Assembly (NCBI RefSeq): GCF_019264345.1
Contig: NZ_JAHVAO010000002.1
Span: forward strand, 1 to 64,000
Length of the DNA stretch: 64,000 nucleotides
Direction: 5' to 3'
DNA from: Marinobacter arenosus
Lineage (GTDB): Bacteria > Pseudomonadota > Gammaproteobacteria > Pseudomonadales > Oleiphilaceae
The notes under the pieces are model-generated. The model was not told where the DNA came from, ran no database searches, and saw only the letters and a program-made list of their open reading frames with translations. Both the position numbers and the translations under genes were made by a program. Position 1 is the stretch's first letter, and every line of letters starts with the position of its first letter. Shown here piece after piece: positions 1 to 8,988 of the stretch.

Positions 1-224
<224 letters not shown>

Positions 225-301
225 ATAACACCCAAGACAATTGCGGATGACGCAACGAAATCAACATCACTCTATCTCGTCCCCCCAGTGATCAACCGTT
301 T

Positions 302-418
302 TGTCTGACGACCATAGCGGCTTGGAACCACCTGATCCCATCCCGAACTCAGAAGTGAAACAGGCCTGCGCCGATGGTAGTGTGGCATTGCCCATGTGAG
401 AGTAGGTCATCGTCAGAC
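302..418 (+). rRNA. rrf: 5S ribosomal RNA
   Basis: A complete 5S gene of about 117 nt. The 5' strand TGTCTGACGACC pairs with the 3' strand near 411-418 (CGTCAGAC) to form helix I. The conserved internal segment CCCGAACTCAGAAGTGAAAC lies at 342-361. It sits about 77 nt downstream of 23S, as usual for an rrn operon, with no tRNA gene in between. Confidence 0.96.
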
Positions 419-430
419 TCTTAATACCTG

Positions 431-463
431 AAACCCCAGCTTCTTCGAAGCTGGGGTTTTTTA
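431..463 (+). terminator. Rho-independent terminator of the rRNA operon
   Basis: The inverted repeat AACCCCAGCTTC / GAAGCTGGGGTT is followed directly by a T run. It lies 12 nt after the 5S gene and is a textbook intrinsic terminator closing the rrn transcript before leuA. Confidence 0.93.
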
Positions 464-491
464 TTGCCCTCTTAAAAGTCACCGTCGGTGG

Positions 492-497
492 TATACT
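492..497 (+). promoter_or_regulatory. Candidate -10 element upstream of leuA
   Basis: TATACT sits 38 nt before the leuA start and just after the rrn terminator, so leuA must have its own promoter here. No good -35 is seen at 17 bp, so this rests on the -10 and on position only. Confidence 0.4.
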
Positions 498-534
498 CCT
501 GTATCCAAGCCAAATTAATTGATGGAGCCTGCGA

Positions 535-2085
535 ATGCCCGTCCACGACCATCTGGTTATCTTCGACACCACGCTCCGTGACGGCGAGCAAAGCCCCGGT
601 GCCACCATGAACAAGGCTGAGAAGCTTCGGATCGCAAAAGCGCTGGAGAAGCTTCGTGTCGATGTGATTGAGGCCGGCTTTGCCATTGCCAGTCAGGGTG
701 ACTTCGAGTCGGTGAAAGCCATCGCAGAGTCGATCAAGGAATCAACCGTCTGCAGTCTGGCCCGGGCGCTGGATAAGGATATCGACCGGGCGGCGGAAGC
801 CATTCAGCCTGCCGAGCGTGGACGGATCCATACCTTCATTGCAACGTCGCCCATTCATATGAAACACAAGCTCCAGATGCAGCCGGATGACGTTGTTGAG
901 CAGGCAGTGCGTGCCGTCAAGCGAGCCCGTAGCCACGTTGATGACGTCGAGTTTTCCTGTGAGGATGCCGGTCGTTCGGAATTGGATTTCCTGTGTCGGA
1001 TCATTGAGGCGGCGATCGATGCGGGTGCTCGTACGATCAATATTCCGGATACCGTTGGCTACGCCATTCCCGAACAGTTCGGTGACACCATTGAGAAGTT
1101 GCTGACGCGAATTCCCAATGCCGACAAGGCGATTTTTTCAGTTCACTGCCACAACGACCTGGGCCTGGCAGTCGCCAATTCCCTGGCGGCGGTGACCAAG
1201 GGTGCACGCCAGGTGGAGTGTACAATCAATGGGTTGGGTGAGCGTGCGGGCAATGCCTCATTGGAAGAGTTGGTGATGGCGGTAAGGACGCGCCAGGACC
1301 TCTTCAAGATTGATACCCGAATCGACACCCGGCACATTGTCCCGGCCTCCCGTCTGGTTTCGACCATCACCGGGTTTCCCGTCCAGCCCAACAAGGCCAT
1401 TGTCGGAGCGAATGCGTTTGCCCATGAATCCGGCATTCACCAGGACGGCGTGCTGAAGCACCGGGAAACCTATGAAATCATGCGCGCCGAAGATGTTGGC
1501 TGGCACACCAACAGTCTGGTGCTTGGCAAGCATTCCGGTCGTAATGCGTTCCGTACCCGTTTGCTGGAACTGGGTATCCAGTTCGAGACGGAAACCGAGC
1601 TCAATGAAGCGTTTACCCGATTCAAGGCATTGGCGGATCTGAAGCACGAGATCTTCGACGAAGATCTCCAAGCCATTGCCAGCGATACCCGCCAGAAAGA
1701 AGAGGTCGGTCGCTATGGTCTGGTGTGCATGCAGGTGTGCTCCGAGACCGGAGTGGTACCCAGGGCCAGCATGACCCTGACTCTCGACGGCAAAGAGCAC
1801 AAGGTAGAGGCTGAAGGCAGTGGGCCGGTTGATGCCACCTTCAAGGCGATCGAATCACTGGTGGATTCCGGCTGCAATCTGCAACTCTACTCGGTCAACA
1901 ACATCACCAGCGGCACCGATGCGCAGGGTGAGGTAACTGTCCGGCTCGAGCGCGGCGGACGGATCGTAAACGGTGTGGGCGCGGATACCGATATCATCAT
2001 CGCGTCTGCCAAGGCGTACATTGAGGCGCTCAACCTCATCAGCCGCGGTGGCATCCGGCAGCATCCTCAGGTTGCGGATGTTTAA
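535..2085 (+). CDS. leuA: 2-isopropylmalate synthase
   Basis: First committed step of leucine synthesis: condenses acetyl-CoA with 2-oxoisovalerate to give 2-isopropylmalate in the cytosol. The 516-residue length is typical. The N-terminal TIM barrel carries the family signature [12 protein letters not shown] (residues 11-22) and the metal-binding HCHND (about 204-208). HESGIHQDG follows near residue 300, and the C-terminal region after about 390 corresponds to the LeuA allosteric dimer domain that binds leucine. The ATG at 535 starts immediately before the conserved barrel. It stands alone: leuB, leuC and leuD are not in the window. Leucine feedback inhibition is known for the family and is not visible here beyond the intact C-terminal domain. 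Confidence 0.97.
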   Translation: MPVHDHLVIFDTTLRDGEQSPGATMNKAEKLRIAKALEKLRVDVIEAGFAIASQGDFESVKAIAESIKESTVCSLARALDKDIDRAAEAIQPAERGRIHTFIATSPIHMKHKLQMQPDDVVEQAVRAVKRARSHVDDVEFSCEDAGRSELDFLCRIIEAAIDAGARTINIPDTVGYAIPEQFGDTIEKLLTRIPNADKAIFSVHCHNDLGLAVANSLAAVTKGARQVECTINGLGERAGNASLEELVMAVRTRQDLFKIDTRIDTRHIVPASRLVSTITGFPVQPNKAIVGANAFAHESGIHQDGVLKHRETYEIMRAEDVGWHTNSLVLGKHSGRNAFRTRLLELGIQFETETELNEAFTRFKALADLKHEIFDEDLQAIASDTRQKEEVGRYGLVCMQVCSETGVVPRASMTLTLDGKEHKVEAEGSGPVDATFKAIESLVDSGCNLQLYSVNNITSGTDAQGEVTVRLERGGRIVNGVGADTDIIIASAKAYIEALNLISRGGIRQHPQVADV

Positions 2086-2117
2086 ATGCAATTGATCGGA
2101 CGTGCCAGGCAGCCCCA

Positions 2118-2927
2118 ATGATGCAATCGGAAACCCAGCGACAGTTCTATCTTGGCATGGCCGGCGTGCGACTCTGGTACGCCCGAGATGCCCTGCCCGG
2201 AGCGGCGCCCAGCCCGGAGTATGTCTTTGATGAAGAACAGGGCTCTGATACCTGGGTGCCTGAGCAGCCCCTCCCTTCGCCCTCGGGTAGTCAATCACCG
2301 GGTGCAGCCTCGTCGGGTGATGCTCGGAAGGAAGCGGGTGCCGTCAGGGTGGCGAATCTCCAGGCGCTAATGGAGGACGCCCAGTCGAATTCCAGCCAAC
2401 CGGAGCCGGCAGACGTCCCGGCCGAGCCCCCGGAGGCGGAAGAACATCAAGGGCCTGGCGCAGAAGAATCGATGCCAGAGGCCAAAAGCGCTGAGCCGAT
2501 GCCCGAGCTCAATCTTCAGCTTTGGGTGGGGCGCGATGTATCGCTGGTCGCAAGTCTGTCGACCGAGGCGAGCCTGCGTTTGCAGGAAACCCTGGCTGAA
2601 AACATCCTCAAGAGCCTGGGTGAGACTGAGCTTCGAAAAGTGGGGCCGGTCCGCTGGCCCGTGTTCAATAATTTACGGGCGCCCGGCAACTCGATGGCGG
2701 ACCTCAGGGCGGTCCTCATGCACGCGCTGTCTGAGTTACAGGGGCAGAAAGTCGTTGCCCTGGGCTTGGCGGGGCCTGACGGGTTCGAGAGCGAGCAGAG
2801 TTGGCTGCACCATCTTTCAGGAACCCGTCCGGACCTCGACTTTTCGGGCACCCTGGCCGAGTTGGCGTCCAACCCGTCCCAGAAGCGGGCTTTGTGGCAG
2901 CAGCTGAAATCACTGGCAGGACGGTAA
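2118..2927 (+). CDS. Putative DNA polymerase III psi subunit (HolD-like)
   Basis: 269 residues. The N terminus (residues 9-23, with YLGMAGVRLW) resembles the short chi-binding segment of HolD, which has the pattern hydrophobic-x-x-(L/M)-G-I-x-x-W. Residues about 60-125 are rich in Pro, Glu, Ser and Ala and look disordered. The C-terminal half (about 130-265) looks folded and could be the HolD globular domain. It overlaps rimI by one base (TAATG), the same neighbour as holD in E. coli. In Pseudomonas a divergent psi is encoded next to rimI. The role would be to tie the clamp loader to chi and SSB. The name is inferred from position and the N-terminal motif, so confidence is moderate. ATG at 2121 is an alternative start. 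Confidence 0.55.
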   Translation: MMQSETQRQFYLGMAGVRLWYARDALPGAAPSPEYVFDEEQGSDTWVPEQPLPSPSGSQSPGAASSGDARKEAGAVRVANLQALMEDAQSNSSQPEPADVPAEPPEAEEHQGPGAEESMPEAKSAEPMPELNLQLWVGRDVSLVASLSTEASLRLQETLAENILKSLGETELRKVGPVRWPVFNNLRAPGNSMADLRAVLMHALSELQGQKVVALGLAGPDGFESEQSWLHHLSGTRPDLDFSGTLAELASNPSQKRALWQQLKSLAGR

Positions 2928-3412
2928 TGCCGGAATCAGAGACCTTTCGAGCGGTCATGAACGGTGACCTGGATATCCGGCACCTCGCCCGGGAAGACCT
3001 GCCGCAGGTCCTTGAAATCGAGCGACAGAGCTATTCCCATCCTTGGGCCGAAGCCGTCTTTCAGGATTGTTTCCGGGACAACTACCGTCTATGGGCCGCC
3101 TGCCAGGGGGATGTTCTGATTGGGTACGCCGTGGTCGCCTATATGGTGGATGAAGCGCACCTCCTGAATCTCTGCGTCCATCCCGGCCGGCAGGGTCAGG
3201 GCTTGGGTCGACAGCTGCTGCGTCACCTGTTGGCCGAGGCGGGCCGGGAACAGATCCGGCAGACCATTCTGGAGGTCCGTCTGAGTAATGATGCCGCCCA
3301 CCAGCTTTACCTGGCTGAGGGATTCGACGAAATTGGCCGGAGACCGGGCTATTATCCTGACGCCGAAGGGCGCGAGGATGCCCGCGTGATGGCGTTCCGG
3401 TTCAGTGCCTAG
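2927..3412 (+). CDS. rimI: Ribosomal-protein S18 alanine N-acetyltransferase
   Basis: GNAT-fold acetyltransferase, 161 residues (E. coli RimI has 148), that acetylates the N-terminal alanine of ribosomal protein S18 using acetyl-CoA. The acetyl-CoA pyrophosphate loop is seen as GRQGQGLGRQLL. LEVRLSNDAAHQLYLAEGF is the usual RimI motif B, and the C-terminal tyrosine region (GRRPGYYP) is kept. The start was chosen at the ATG that overlaps the stop of the preceding gene. An in-frame ATG at 2957 would give 151 residues, closer to E. coli, and is equally possible. Confidence 0.9.
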   Translation: MPESETFRAVMNGDLDIRHLAREDLPQVLEIERQSYSHPWAEAVFQDCFRDNYRLWAACQGDVLIGYAVVAYMVDEAHLLNLCVHPGRQGQGLGRQLLRHLLAEAGREQIRQTILEVRLSNDAAHQLYLAEGFDEIGRRPGYYPDAEGREDARVMAFRFSA

Positions 3413-3453
3413 GCCCACGACTGGAACGGTTCGCGTAAGCATCGCTTAGCCCC

Positions 3454-3459
3454 TATAAT
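3454..3459 (+). promoter_or_regulatory. Candidate -10 element for prfC
   Basis: A perfect TATAAT 43 nt upstream of the prfC start, in the 89-nt gap after rimI. The -35 region is poor (TTCGCG at 18 bp), so the call is tentative. Confidence 0.4.
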
Positions 3460-3501
3460 AGCCGCTTTCTCGGAACATCTGATTCAGGTTGCCTCTCTAC
3501 T

Positions 3502-5082
3502 ATGTCAAACCTTTCCCAGGAAGTGGCCAAGCGCCGCACCTTCGCGATTATCTCGCACCCGGACGCCGGTAAGACCACCATCACTGAAAAAGTCCTGCTG
3601 TTCGGCCAGGCGATTCAGAAGGCCGGTACCGTGAAAGGGAAAAAATCCGGCCAGCATGCCAAGTCCGACTGGATGGAAATGGAAAAGGAGCGGGGGATTT
3701 CCGTCACGACCTCGGTGATGCAGTTTCCTTATGGCGGTAAACTCGTCAACCTGCTGGATACTCCGGGTCACGAGGACTTCTCCGAGGATACCTACCGCAC
3801 TCTGACGGCGGTCGACTCCTGCCTGATGGTGATCGACAGCGCCAAGGGCGTCGAGGAACGAACCATCAAGCTGATGGAGGTGACTCGCCTACGTGATACC
3901 CCCATCCTCACCTTCATGAATAAACTGGATCGGGATACCCGCGACCCCGTTGAACTGATGGACGAGGTCGAGGATGTCCTCAAGATCGCCTGCGCCCCGA
4001 TTACCTGGCCGATCGGTATGGGGAAGAGTTTCAAAGGGGTTTATCACCTGTACCGGGACGAGGTTATTCTGTATCAGTCCGGTCAGGGCCATACGATTCA
4101 GGACACCCGGATCATTGCCGGCCTCGATAACCCGGAACTCGACGAGGCGATCGGAGCCTACGCGGGGGATCTGCGGGACGAAATCGAACTGGTGAAAGGA
4201 GCGTCTCACGAGTTTGACCGGGACGCGTTTCTGGCCGGCGAGCTGACGCCCGTTTTCTTTGGTACCGCCTTGGGTAACTTTGGTGTCGATCACATGCTGG
4301 ATGGCCTGGTTGAGTGGGCGCCGCAGCCACAGCCGCGGGAAACCGATCAGCGTCTTGTGGAGCCCGTGGAAGATGGGTTCTCCGGGTTTGTTTTCAAGAT
4401 TCAGGCAAACATGGATCCGCAACACCGAGACAGGGTTGCGTTCCTTCGAATCGTCTCGGGAAAATACACGCAGGGAATGAAGGCCCGTCATGTCCGGATT
4501 GGTAAGGAAGTGCGCTTCTCCGATGCATTGACCTTCATGGCGGGTGACCGGGAGCATGCGGATGAAGCGTTCGCCGGCGATATTATCGGCCTGCATAACC
4601 ATGGCACCATTCAGCTGGGTGACACCTTTACCGCCGGCGACGACATGAAGTTCACCGGGATTCCGAACTTTGCCCCCGAACTGTTCCGTCGCATCCGCCT
4701 GAAAGACCCCCTCAAGGCCAAACAGCTTCAGAAGGGCTTGATTCAGTTGTCGGAAGAGGGCGCGGTCCAGGTGTTCCGGCCGCTGAGGAACAACGACCTC
4801 ATTGTCGGTGCGGTTGGTGTGCTGCAGTTCGACGTCGTAGTCAGCCGCCTCAAGAGCGAATACAAGGTTGAGGCGATCTATGAGCCGATCAACGTGGCGA
4901 CGGCTCGCTGGGTAACCTGCAAGGATGAACGCAAGCTTGACGAATTTCGGCGCAAGAACAATGACAATCTGGCGCTTGATGGCAGTGATCGGCTCGCCTA
5001 CATTGCTCCGACCATGGTAAATCTTAACCTCGCGCAGGAACGGTTTCCCGACGTCGAGTTCCACAAGACTCGGGAGCACTGA
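3502..5082 (+). CDS. prfC: Peptide chain release factor 3
   Basis: GTPase of the translational factor family (526 residues; E. coli RF3 has 529) that recycles RF1 and RF2 from the ribosome after termination. G1 is HPDAGKTT (19-26), followed by the switch II motif DTPGHEDF and the G4 motif NKLDR. The region after about residue 280 gives the beta-barrel domains II and III of RF3 ([17 protein letters not shown] is typical). The ATG at 3502 is placed right before the conserved start. It follows rimI with its own likely promoter and precedes a TatD-family gene by 19 nt. Confidence 0.97.
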   Translation: MSNLSQEVAKRRTFAIISHPDAGKTTITEKVLLFGQAIQKAGTVKGKKSGQHAKSDWMEMEKERGISVTTSVMQFPYGGKLVNLLDTPGHEDFSEDTYRTLTAVDSCLMVIDSAKGVEERTIKLMEVTRLRDTPILTFMNKLDRDTRDPVELMDEVEDVLKIACAPITWPIGMGKSFKGVYHLYRDEVILYQSGQGHTIQDTRIIAGLDNPELDEAIGAYAGDLRDEIELVKGASHEFDRDAFLAGELTPVFFGTALGNFGVDHMLDGLVEWAPQPQPRETDQRLVEPVEDGFSGFVFKIQANMDPQHRDRVAFLRIVSGKYTQGMKARHVRIGKEVRFSDALTFMAGDREHADEAFAGDIIGLHNHGTIQLGDTFTAGDDMKFTGIPNFAPELFRRIRLKDPLKAKQLQKGLIQLSEEGAVQVFRPLRNNDLIVGAVGVLQFDVVVSRLKSEYKVEAIYEPINVATARWVTCKDERKLDEFRRKNNDNLALDGSDRLAYIAPTMVNLNLAQERFPDVEFHKTREH

Positions 5083-5101
5083 GGCCCGGCTGGAGGTGTG
5101 A

Positions 5102-5878
5102 GTGCGATTTGTCGATGCTCATTGCCACTTTGATTTTCCCCGATTCGATGGGTGTCGGGACAGCGAGCTCGAGCGAGCGCGGGCTGCCGGCCTGGTCGGG
5201 CTGGTGATACCCGGGGTGCGTCGGGCGGACTGGGAGCGGGTTCGGGCAACAGCCCTGGCGTTCCCGGAAGGGTTCTACTGTCTCGGGGTTCACCCGTGGT
5301 TTGTGGCCGAGCACCACGACAGTGACCTGCAACTGCTTGAGGATCTGGTCAGTCGGTGCCCGGATCGATGTGTTGCCATCGGTGAGTGCGGCCTTGATCG
5401 TGTTCATGGCGACCTCGATCAGCAATGGCCCTGGTTTGAGGCGCAGGTTGCCCTCGCTGCACGGCAGCAGTTTCCCCTGGTGATTCACTCCGTCAGAACC
5501 CATGATGAGGTGCATGGCGCACTGAATCGGGCGAACTGGGTTGGGGCGGCGCTCGTGCATGGGTTCTCCGGGAGTTACCAGCAGGCCGGTAAGCTGGTCG
5601 ATCTGGGCTGTTACATTGGGATTGGCGGAGTGATTACCCATCCGGGTGCCCGCAAAACCCGTGAAGCGGTCGCGAAGCTGCCGCTTGGCGCCCTGGTGCT
5701 CGAAACCGATGCGCCGGATATGGCGCCTGCCGGTGTGGAAAAAGGCCGTAATTCCCCGGCCAACATGGGTTTGGTGCTGAACGCCCTGGCAGAACTCCGT
5801 GGGATGAGGGTCGAAGCGCTGGCGCCGATTCTGCTGGAGAATGTTCGTCGGTTGTACCGCTGGCCGGAGGCGGCATAG
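5102..5878 (+). CDS. TatD family metal-dependent hydrolase (YjjV-like)
   Basis: 258-residue TIM-barrel hydrolase of the TatD family, whose members are divalent-metal DNases or phosphoesterases. Visible metal ligands are H7 and H9 in DAHCHFD, the Glu in GECGLD, the His in LVIHSV, the His in VHGFSG, and the Asp in [10 protein letters not shown]. It uses a GTG start with a nearby purine-rich stretch (GGCTGGAGGTGTGA). It follows prfC closely, so the two are probably cotranscribed. The cellular substrate cannot be read from the sequence; E. coli YjjV is the nearest named relative I would propose. Confidence 0.88.
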   Translation: MRFVDAHCHFDFPRFDGCRDSELERARAAGLVGLVIPGVRRADWERVRATALAFPEGFYCLGVHPWFVAEHHDSDLQLLEDLVSRCPDRCVAIGECGLDRVHGDLDQQWPWFEAQVALAARQQFPLVIHSVRTHDEVHGALNRANWVGAALVHGFSGSYQQAGKLVDLGCYIGIGGVITHPGARKTREAVAKLPLGALVLETDAPDMAPAGVEKGRNSPANMGLVLNALAELRGMRVEALAPILLENVRRLYRWPEAA

Positions 5879-5906
5879 GGGAATAACGAAACACCGGCGT
5901 GCGGGG

Positions 5907-5935
5907 TTGGCTTTCTGTAGTGGTTCGAGTATACT
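5907..5935 (+). promoter_or_regulatory. Sigma-70 promoter of rplM-rpsI
   Basis: TTGGCT at 5907-5912 and TATACT at 5930-5935 are separated by 17 bp. Transcription from here would give a leader of about 145 nt before rplM, much longer than needed for a ribosome binding site. Confidence 0.75.
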
Positions 5936-6020
5936 TCGCGCCCTGGCTTTTCAAGGCGATGTCACTGTCTCAGCCCCGAACGGTGTCACTGCCGCATTAA
6001 TTACAGGTACAGAACCTCCT

Positions 6021-6042
6021 CCGGATGCCAAGCATTTACCGG
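6021..6042 (+). promoter_or_regulatory. Hairpin in the rplM leader, possible autoregulatory element
   Basis: CCGG and CCGG flank an inner ATGC-CAA-GCAT stem in the untranslated leader, followed by GTGGTTTTTAACG. L13 is known to repress its own operon through the leader mRNA in E. coli. Whether this hairpin is that site is inference. Confidence 0.35.
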
Positions 6043-6086
6043 TGGTGGTTTTTAACGTTTCTTATATAGCGTTCAAGGCGGAATCA

Positions 6087-6515
6087 ATGAAGACTCTGAG
6101 TGCGAAACCAGAAACAGTAAAACGTGACTGGTACGTTGTAGACGCAGCCGGCAAGACGCTGGGTCGTCTGTCAACCGAAATCGCCCGTCGTCTGCGGGGC
6201 AAGCATAAGCCTGAGTACACCCCTCATGTAGACACTGGCGATTACATTGTTGTTATCAATGCAGGCCAGGTGCGGGTTACCGGCAACAAGTCATCTGACA
6301 AGATGTACTACAGTCACACCGGCTTTCCGGGTGGAATCAAGTCCATCAACTTCGAGAAGCTGGTGGACAAGGCGCCTGAGCAAATTATCCAGAAGTCTGT
6401 CAAAGGCATGCTTCCGAAAGGCCCGCTCGGCCGCGCCATGTTCAAGAAGCTGAAAATCTATGCCGGCGCTGAGCATCCTCACGCAGCCCAGCAGCCCAAA
6501 GAACTCGACATTTAA
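6087..6515 (+). CDS. rplM: 50S ribosomal protein L13
   Basis: 142 residues, the same length as E. coli L13. The sequence opens [20 protein letters not shown] and carries [20 protein letters not shown] and the C-terminal [17 protein letters not shown], all characteristic of L13. The frame is open for another 82 codons upstream, but these run through the promoter and leader, so the ATG at 6087 is the start. It is the first gene of the rplM-rpsI operon and is transcribed from the promoter at 5907-5935. Confidence 0.97.
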   Translation: MKTLSAKPETVKRDWYVVDAAGKTLGRLSTEIARRLRGKHKPEYTPHVDTGDYIVVINAGQVRVTGNKSSDKMYYSHTGFPGGIKSINFEKLVDKAPEQIIQKSVKGMLPKGPLGRAMFKKLKIYAGAEHPHAAQQPKELDI

Positions 6516-6527
6516 CGGAAGGCGGAT

Positions 6528-6920
6528 ATGTCTGTAGCACAAAATTACGGTACTGGTCGCCGCAAGACATCCACGGCTCGGGTCTTTATCAAGCCGGGAA
6601 GCGGTAACATTTCCATCAACGGTCGCACCATCGAAGATTTCTTCGGTCGTGAGACTCTGCGCATGATCGTTCGTCAGCCGCTGGTTGTCGCTGAATCTAC
6701 CGATCGCTTCGATATCAACATTACCGTCAAGGGTGGTGGTATCAGTGGTCAGGCTGGCGCGATTCGCCACGGTCTGACTCGTGCCCTGATGGATTACGAT
6801 GAAACTCTGCGTCCGGCGCTGCGCAAAGCGGGTTACGTCACCCGTGATGCTCGTGAAGTCGAGCGTAAGAAAGTGGGTCTGCGCAAGGCGCGTAAGCGTC
6901 CTCAGTTCTCCAAGCGTTAA
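6528..6920 (+). CDS. rpsI: 30S ribosomal protein S9
   Basis: 130 residues, the same as E. coli. It shows [18 protein letters not shown] near the N terminus and the long basic C-terminal tail ending KRPQFSKR, which reaches the P-site tRNA in the ribosome. It begins 12 nt after rplM with a GGAAGG ribosome binding site and is followed by an intrinsic terminator. Confidence 0.97.
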   Translation: MSVAQNYGTGRRKTSTARVFIKPGSGNISINGRTIEDFFGRETLRMIVRQPLVVAESTDRFDINITVKGGGISGQAGAIRHGLTRALMDYDETLRPALRKAGYVTRDAREVERKKVGLRKARKRPQFSKR

Positions 6921-6942
6921 TACCGCTGGAGCAGGATCCAGG

Positions 6943-6972
6943 AAACCCGGCCGATTCGGTCGGGTTTTTTTA
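6943..6972 (+). terminator. Rho-independent terminator after rpsI
   Basis: AACCCGGCC and GGTCGGGTT form a 9-bp stem with one G-T pair around GATTC, followed by a T7 run. It closes the rplM-rpsI transcript 22 nt after the rpsI stop. Confidence 0.88.
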
Positions 6973-7050
6973 TGCCCGGATGATGTCGGAGCGAATTGAT
7001 CTGGAACAGGGATGGGGCCGCCCGAGGCGGCTATCCGACTTGTAAGCCCC

Positions 7051-7067
7051 TGGTAATTTCATTACCA
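7051..7067. promoter_or_regulatory. Palindrome upstream of petA, candidate operator
   Basis: TGGTAAT-TTC-ATTACCA is a perfect 7-bp inverted repeat with a 3-bp spacer, 96 nt before petA, in the 242-bp gap after the rpsI terminator. No recognised regulator site fits. The flanking TTATAT (7077-7082) could be a -10, which would put the palindrome over the -35 region. Confidence 0.35.
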
Positions 7068-7162
7068 TTTGGGCGCTTATATTTTTGGGTTGTGAAGTCC
7101 TTTTGATGCACATTGCCGGCTGTTTGGCGGGCTGTGACATCGCCTGATGGGAGAAAACCATA

Positions 7163-7756
7163 ATGAGTAATGGCGACGTGAGCCAAGGCCGGCGCCGGTT
7201 TCTGATCGGTGCTACGTCCGTGGTAGGTGGAGTCGGCGTCGTCGGTGCGGCAGTTCCGTTCGTGGCATCCTGGAATCCCAGTGCCAAGGCAGAAGCAGCT
7301 GGTGCACCGGTAACCGTCAATGTCAGCAAGATAGAGCCGGGTCAACAGATCACTGTTGAGTGGCGGGGTAAGCCTGTCTGGATTATCCGCCGTAACGAAG
7401 AGATGCTGCAGAACATCGAGAAGCTGAACGACAAAGTGAAGGACCCCCAGTCCGAAGCGCCGCAGCAGCCTCCTTACATCGATGGTATCTATCGGGCGTT
7501 GAAGCCGGAGATTGCAGTGATCGTGGGCCTGTGCACCCACCTTGGTTGTGTGCCGTCCTATCGTCCAGAGGTCGCTCCGGCGGATTTGGGTGAGGATTGG
7601 CTCGGTGGTCTCTTCTGCCCGTGTCATGGTTCGAAGTACGACCTTGCCGGTCGCGTATACGAGGCGCAGCCTGCTCCCCTGAACCTCGAGGTTCCGCCTT
7701 ATCGTTACGACGATGACGCGACCCTCACGATTGGTCTTGACCCGGAGGCAGCGTAA
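7163..7756 (+). CDS. petA: Ubiquinol-cytochrome c reductase, Rieske iron-sulfur subunit
   Basis: 197-residue Rieske protein of the cytochrome bc1 complex. It takes one electron from ubiquinol and passes it to cytochrome c1. The N-terminal RRRFLIG twin-arginine motif precedes a single membrane helix (about 13-35), which acts as an uncleaved Tat anchor. The [2Fe-2S] ligands are in CTHLGC (124-129) and CPCHGS (152-157), with the two structural disulfide cysteines included. It is the first gene of petABC and overlaps petB by one base (TAATG). Confidence 0.97.
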   Translation: MSNGDVSQGRRRFLIGATSVVGGVGVVGAAVPFVASWNPSAKAEAAGAPVTVNVSKIEPGQQITVEWRGKPVWIIRRNEEMLQNIEKLNDKVKDPQSEAPQQPPYIDGIYRALKPEIAVIVGLCTHLGCVPSYRPEVAPADLGEDWLGGLFCPCHGSKYDLAGRVYEAQPAPLNLEVPPYRYDDDATLTIGLDPEAA

Positions 7757-8988
7757 TGCAGAAGTTCATTCAATGGGTAGACGAACGTCTGCCGGTCGTT
7801 GAAGCCTGGAACAAGCACCTTGGCAAGTATTACGCGCCAAAGAATTTCAATATCTGGTACTTCTTCGGCTCCCTCGCCATGCTTGTGCTGGTCAACCAGC
7901 TGGTTACCGGCATCTGGCTGACCATGAGCTACAACCCGTCGGCGGAAGGCGCGTTTGCCTCCGTTGAGTACATCATGCGGGACGTGGAGTGGGGCTGGTT
8001 GCTCCGTTACCTGCACTCCACGGGCGCATCGGCGTTCTTTGTGGTGGTGTACCTTCACATGTTCCGTGGTCTCATGTACGGCTCCTATCAGAAGCCTCGG
8101 GAGCTGATCTGGATCTTCGGCATGCTGATCTACCTGGTGCTCATGGCCGAAGCCTTCATGGGCTACCTGCTGCCGTGGGGCCAGATGTCTTACTGGGGTG
8201 CCCAGGTTATCGTTAACCTGTTTGGCGCGATTCCCGTAATCGGTGAAGATCTGTCCCTGTGGATTCGTGGTGACTACCTGATCTCGGGGATTACCCTGAA
8301 CCGATTCTTTGCATTGCATGTTGTGGCTTTGCCAATCGTGCTGCTTGGTCTGGTGGTGCTTCATATCCTGGCGCTGCACGAAGTGGGGTCGAACAATCCT
8401 GACGGTATCGACATTAAGAAGAACAAGGACGAGAACGGCATTCCCAAAGACGGCATTCCGTTCCATCCGTATTACACCGTGCACGACTTGCTGGGTGTAG
8501 CTGTGTTCTTCTTCATCTTCTTCGTTGTGGTCTTCTTCTTCCCGGAAATGGGCGGTCTGTTCCTGGAAAAGCCGAACTTTGAGCCGGCTAACGCACTGAA
8601 AACTCCCGCGCACATTGCGCCGGTCTGGTACTTCACGCCGTTCTACGCGATGCTGCGGGCGGTAACGGTTGATCTGTTCGGTCTGCCTGCCAAGTTCTGG
8701 GGTGTGGTCGTCATGGGAGGGGCCATTGCCATTCTGTTTGTGCTGCCCTGGCTCGATAAGAGCCCGGTCCGGTCCATGCGTTACAAGGGCTGGCTCAGCA
8801 AAATCGCCCTCGCGATCTTCGCCGTCAGCTTTGTCGTTCTGGGCTATCTGGGTCTGGTTCCGGCAACTGCCGGGCGGACCACAGTCGCGCAGATTCTGAC
8901 CGTGCTGTACTTCCTCTACTTCATTCTCATGCCGTTCTACACGCGGATGGAAAAAACCAAGCCAGTGCCAGAGAGGGTGACAGGATAA
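7756..8988 (+). CDS. petB: Ubiquinol-cytochrome c reductase, cytochrome b subunit
   Basis: 410-residue integral membrane subunit with eight or more predicted helices. It carries both b-type haems and the Qo and Qi quinone sites. WLLRYLHSTGASAFFVVVYLHMFRG gives the first two histidine ligands on helix B, and the paired histidines on helix D (FALHVVALPIVLLGLVVLH) follow. The PEW-type Qo motif of many relatives is not obvious here, so I do not assign it. The gene overlaps petA and petC by one base each (TAATG), indicating translational coupling. Confidence 0.97.
   Translation: MQKFIQWVDERLPVVEAWNKHLGKYYAPKNFNIWYFFGSLAMLVLVNQLVTGIWLTMSYNPSAEGAFASVEYIMRDVEWGWLLRYLHSTGASAFFVVVYLHMFRGLMYGSYQKPRELIWIFGMLIYLVLMAEAFMGYLLPWGQMSYWGAQVIVNLFGAIPVIGEDLSLWIRGDYLISGITLNRFFALHVVALPIVLLGLVVLHILALHEVGSNNPDGIDIKKNKDENGIPKDGIPFHPYYTVHDLLGVAVFFFIFFVVVFFFPEMGGLFLEKPNFEPANALKTPAHIAPVWYFTPFYAMLRAVTVDLFGLPAKFWGVVVMGGAIAILFVLPWLDKSPVRSMRYKGWLSKIALAIFAVSFVVLGYLGLVPATAGRTTVAQILTVLYFLYFILMPFYTRMEKTKPVPERVTG

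Noticed and set aside
225..301. A tRNA gene between 23S and 5S, or after 5S
   Set aside because: Neither the 77-nt spacer nor the region to 534 shows a cloverleaf or the conserved T-loop sequence.
3889..5079. Long open frame (396 codons) antisense to prfC
   Set aside because: Complement of the highly conserved RF3 gene; no ribosome binding site and no protein-like motifs.
5841..6086. An 82-codon N-terminal extension of L13
   Set aside because: The region holds a good promoter and a hairpin, and L13 from the ATG at 6087 has exactly the family length.
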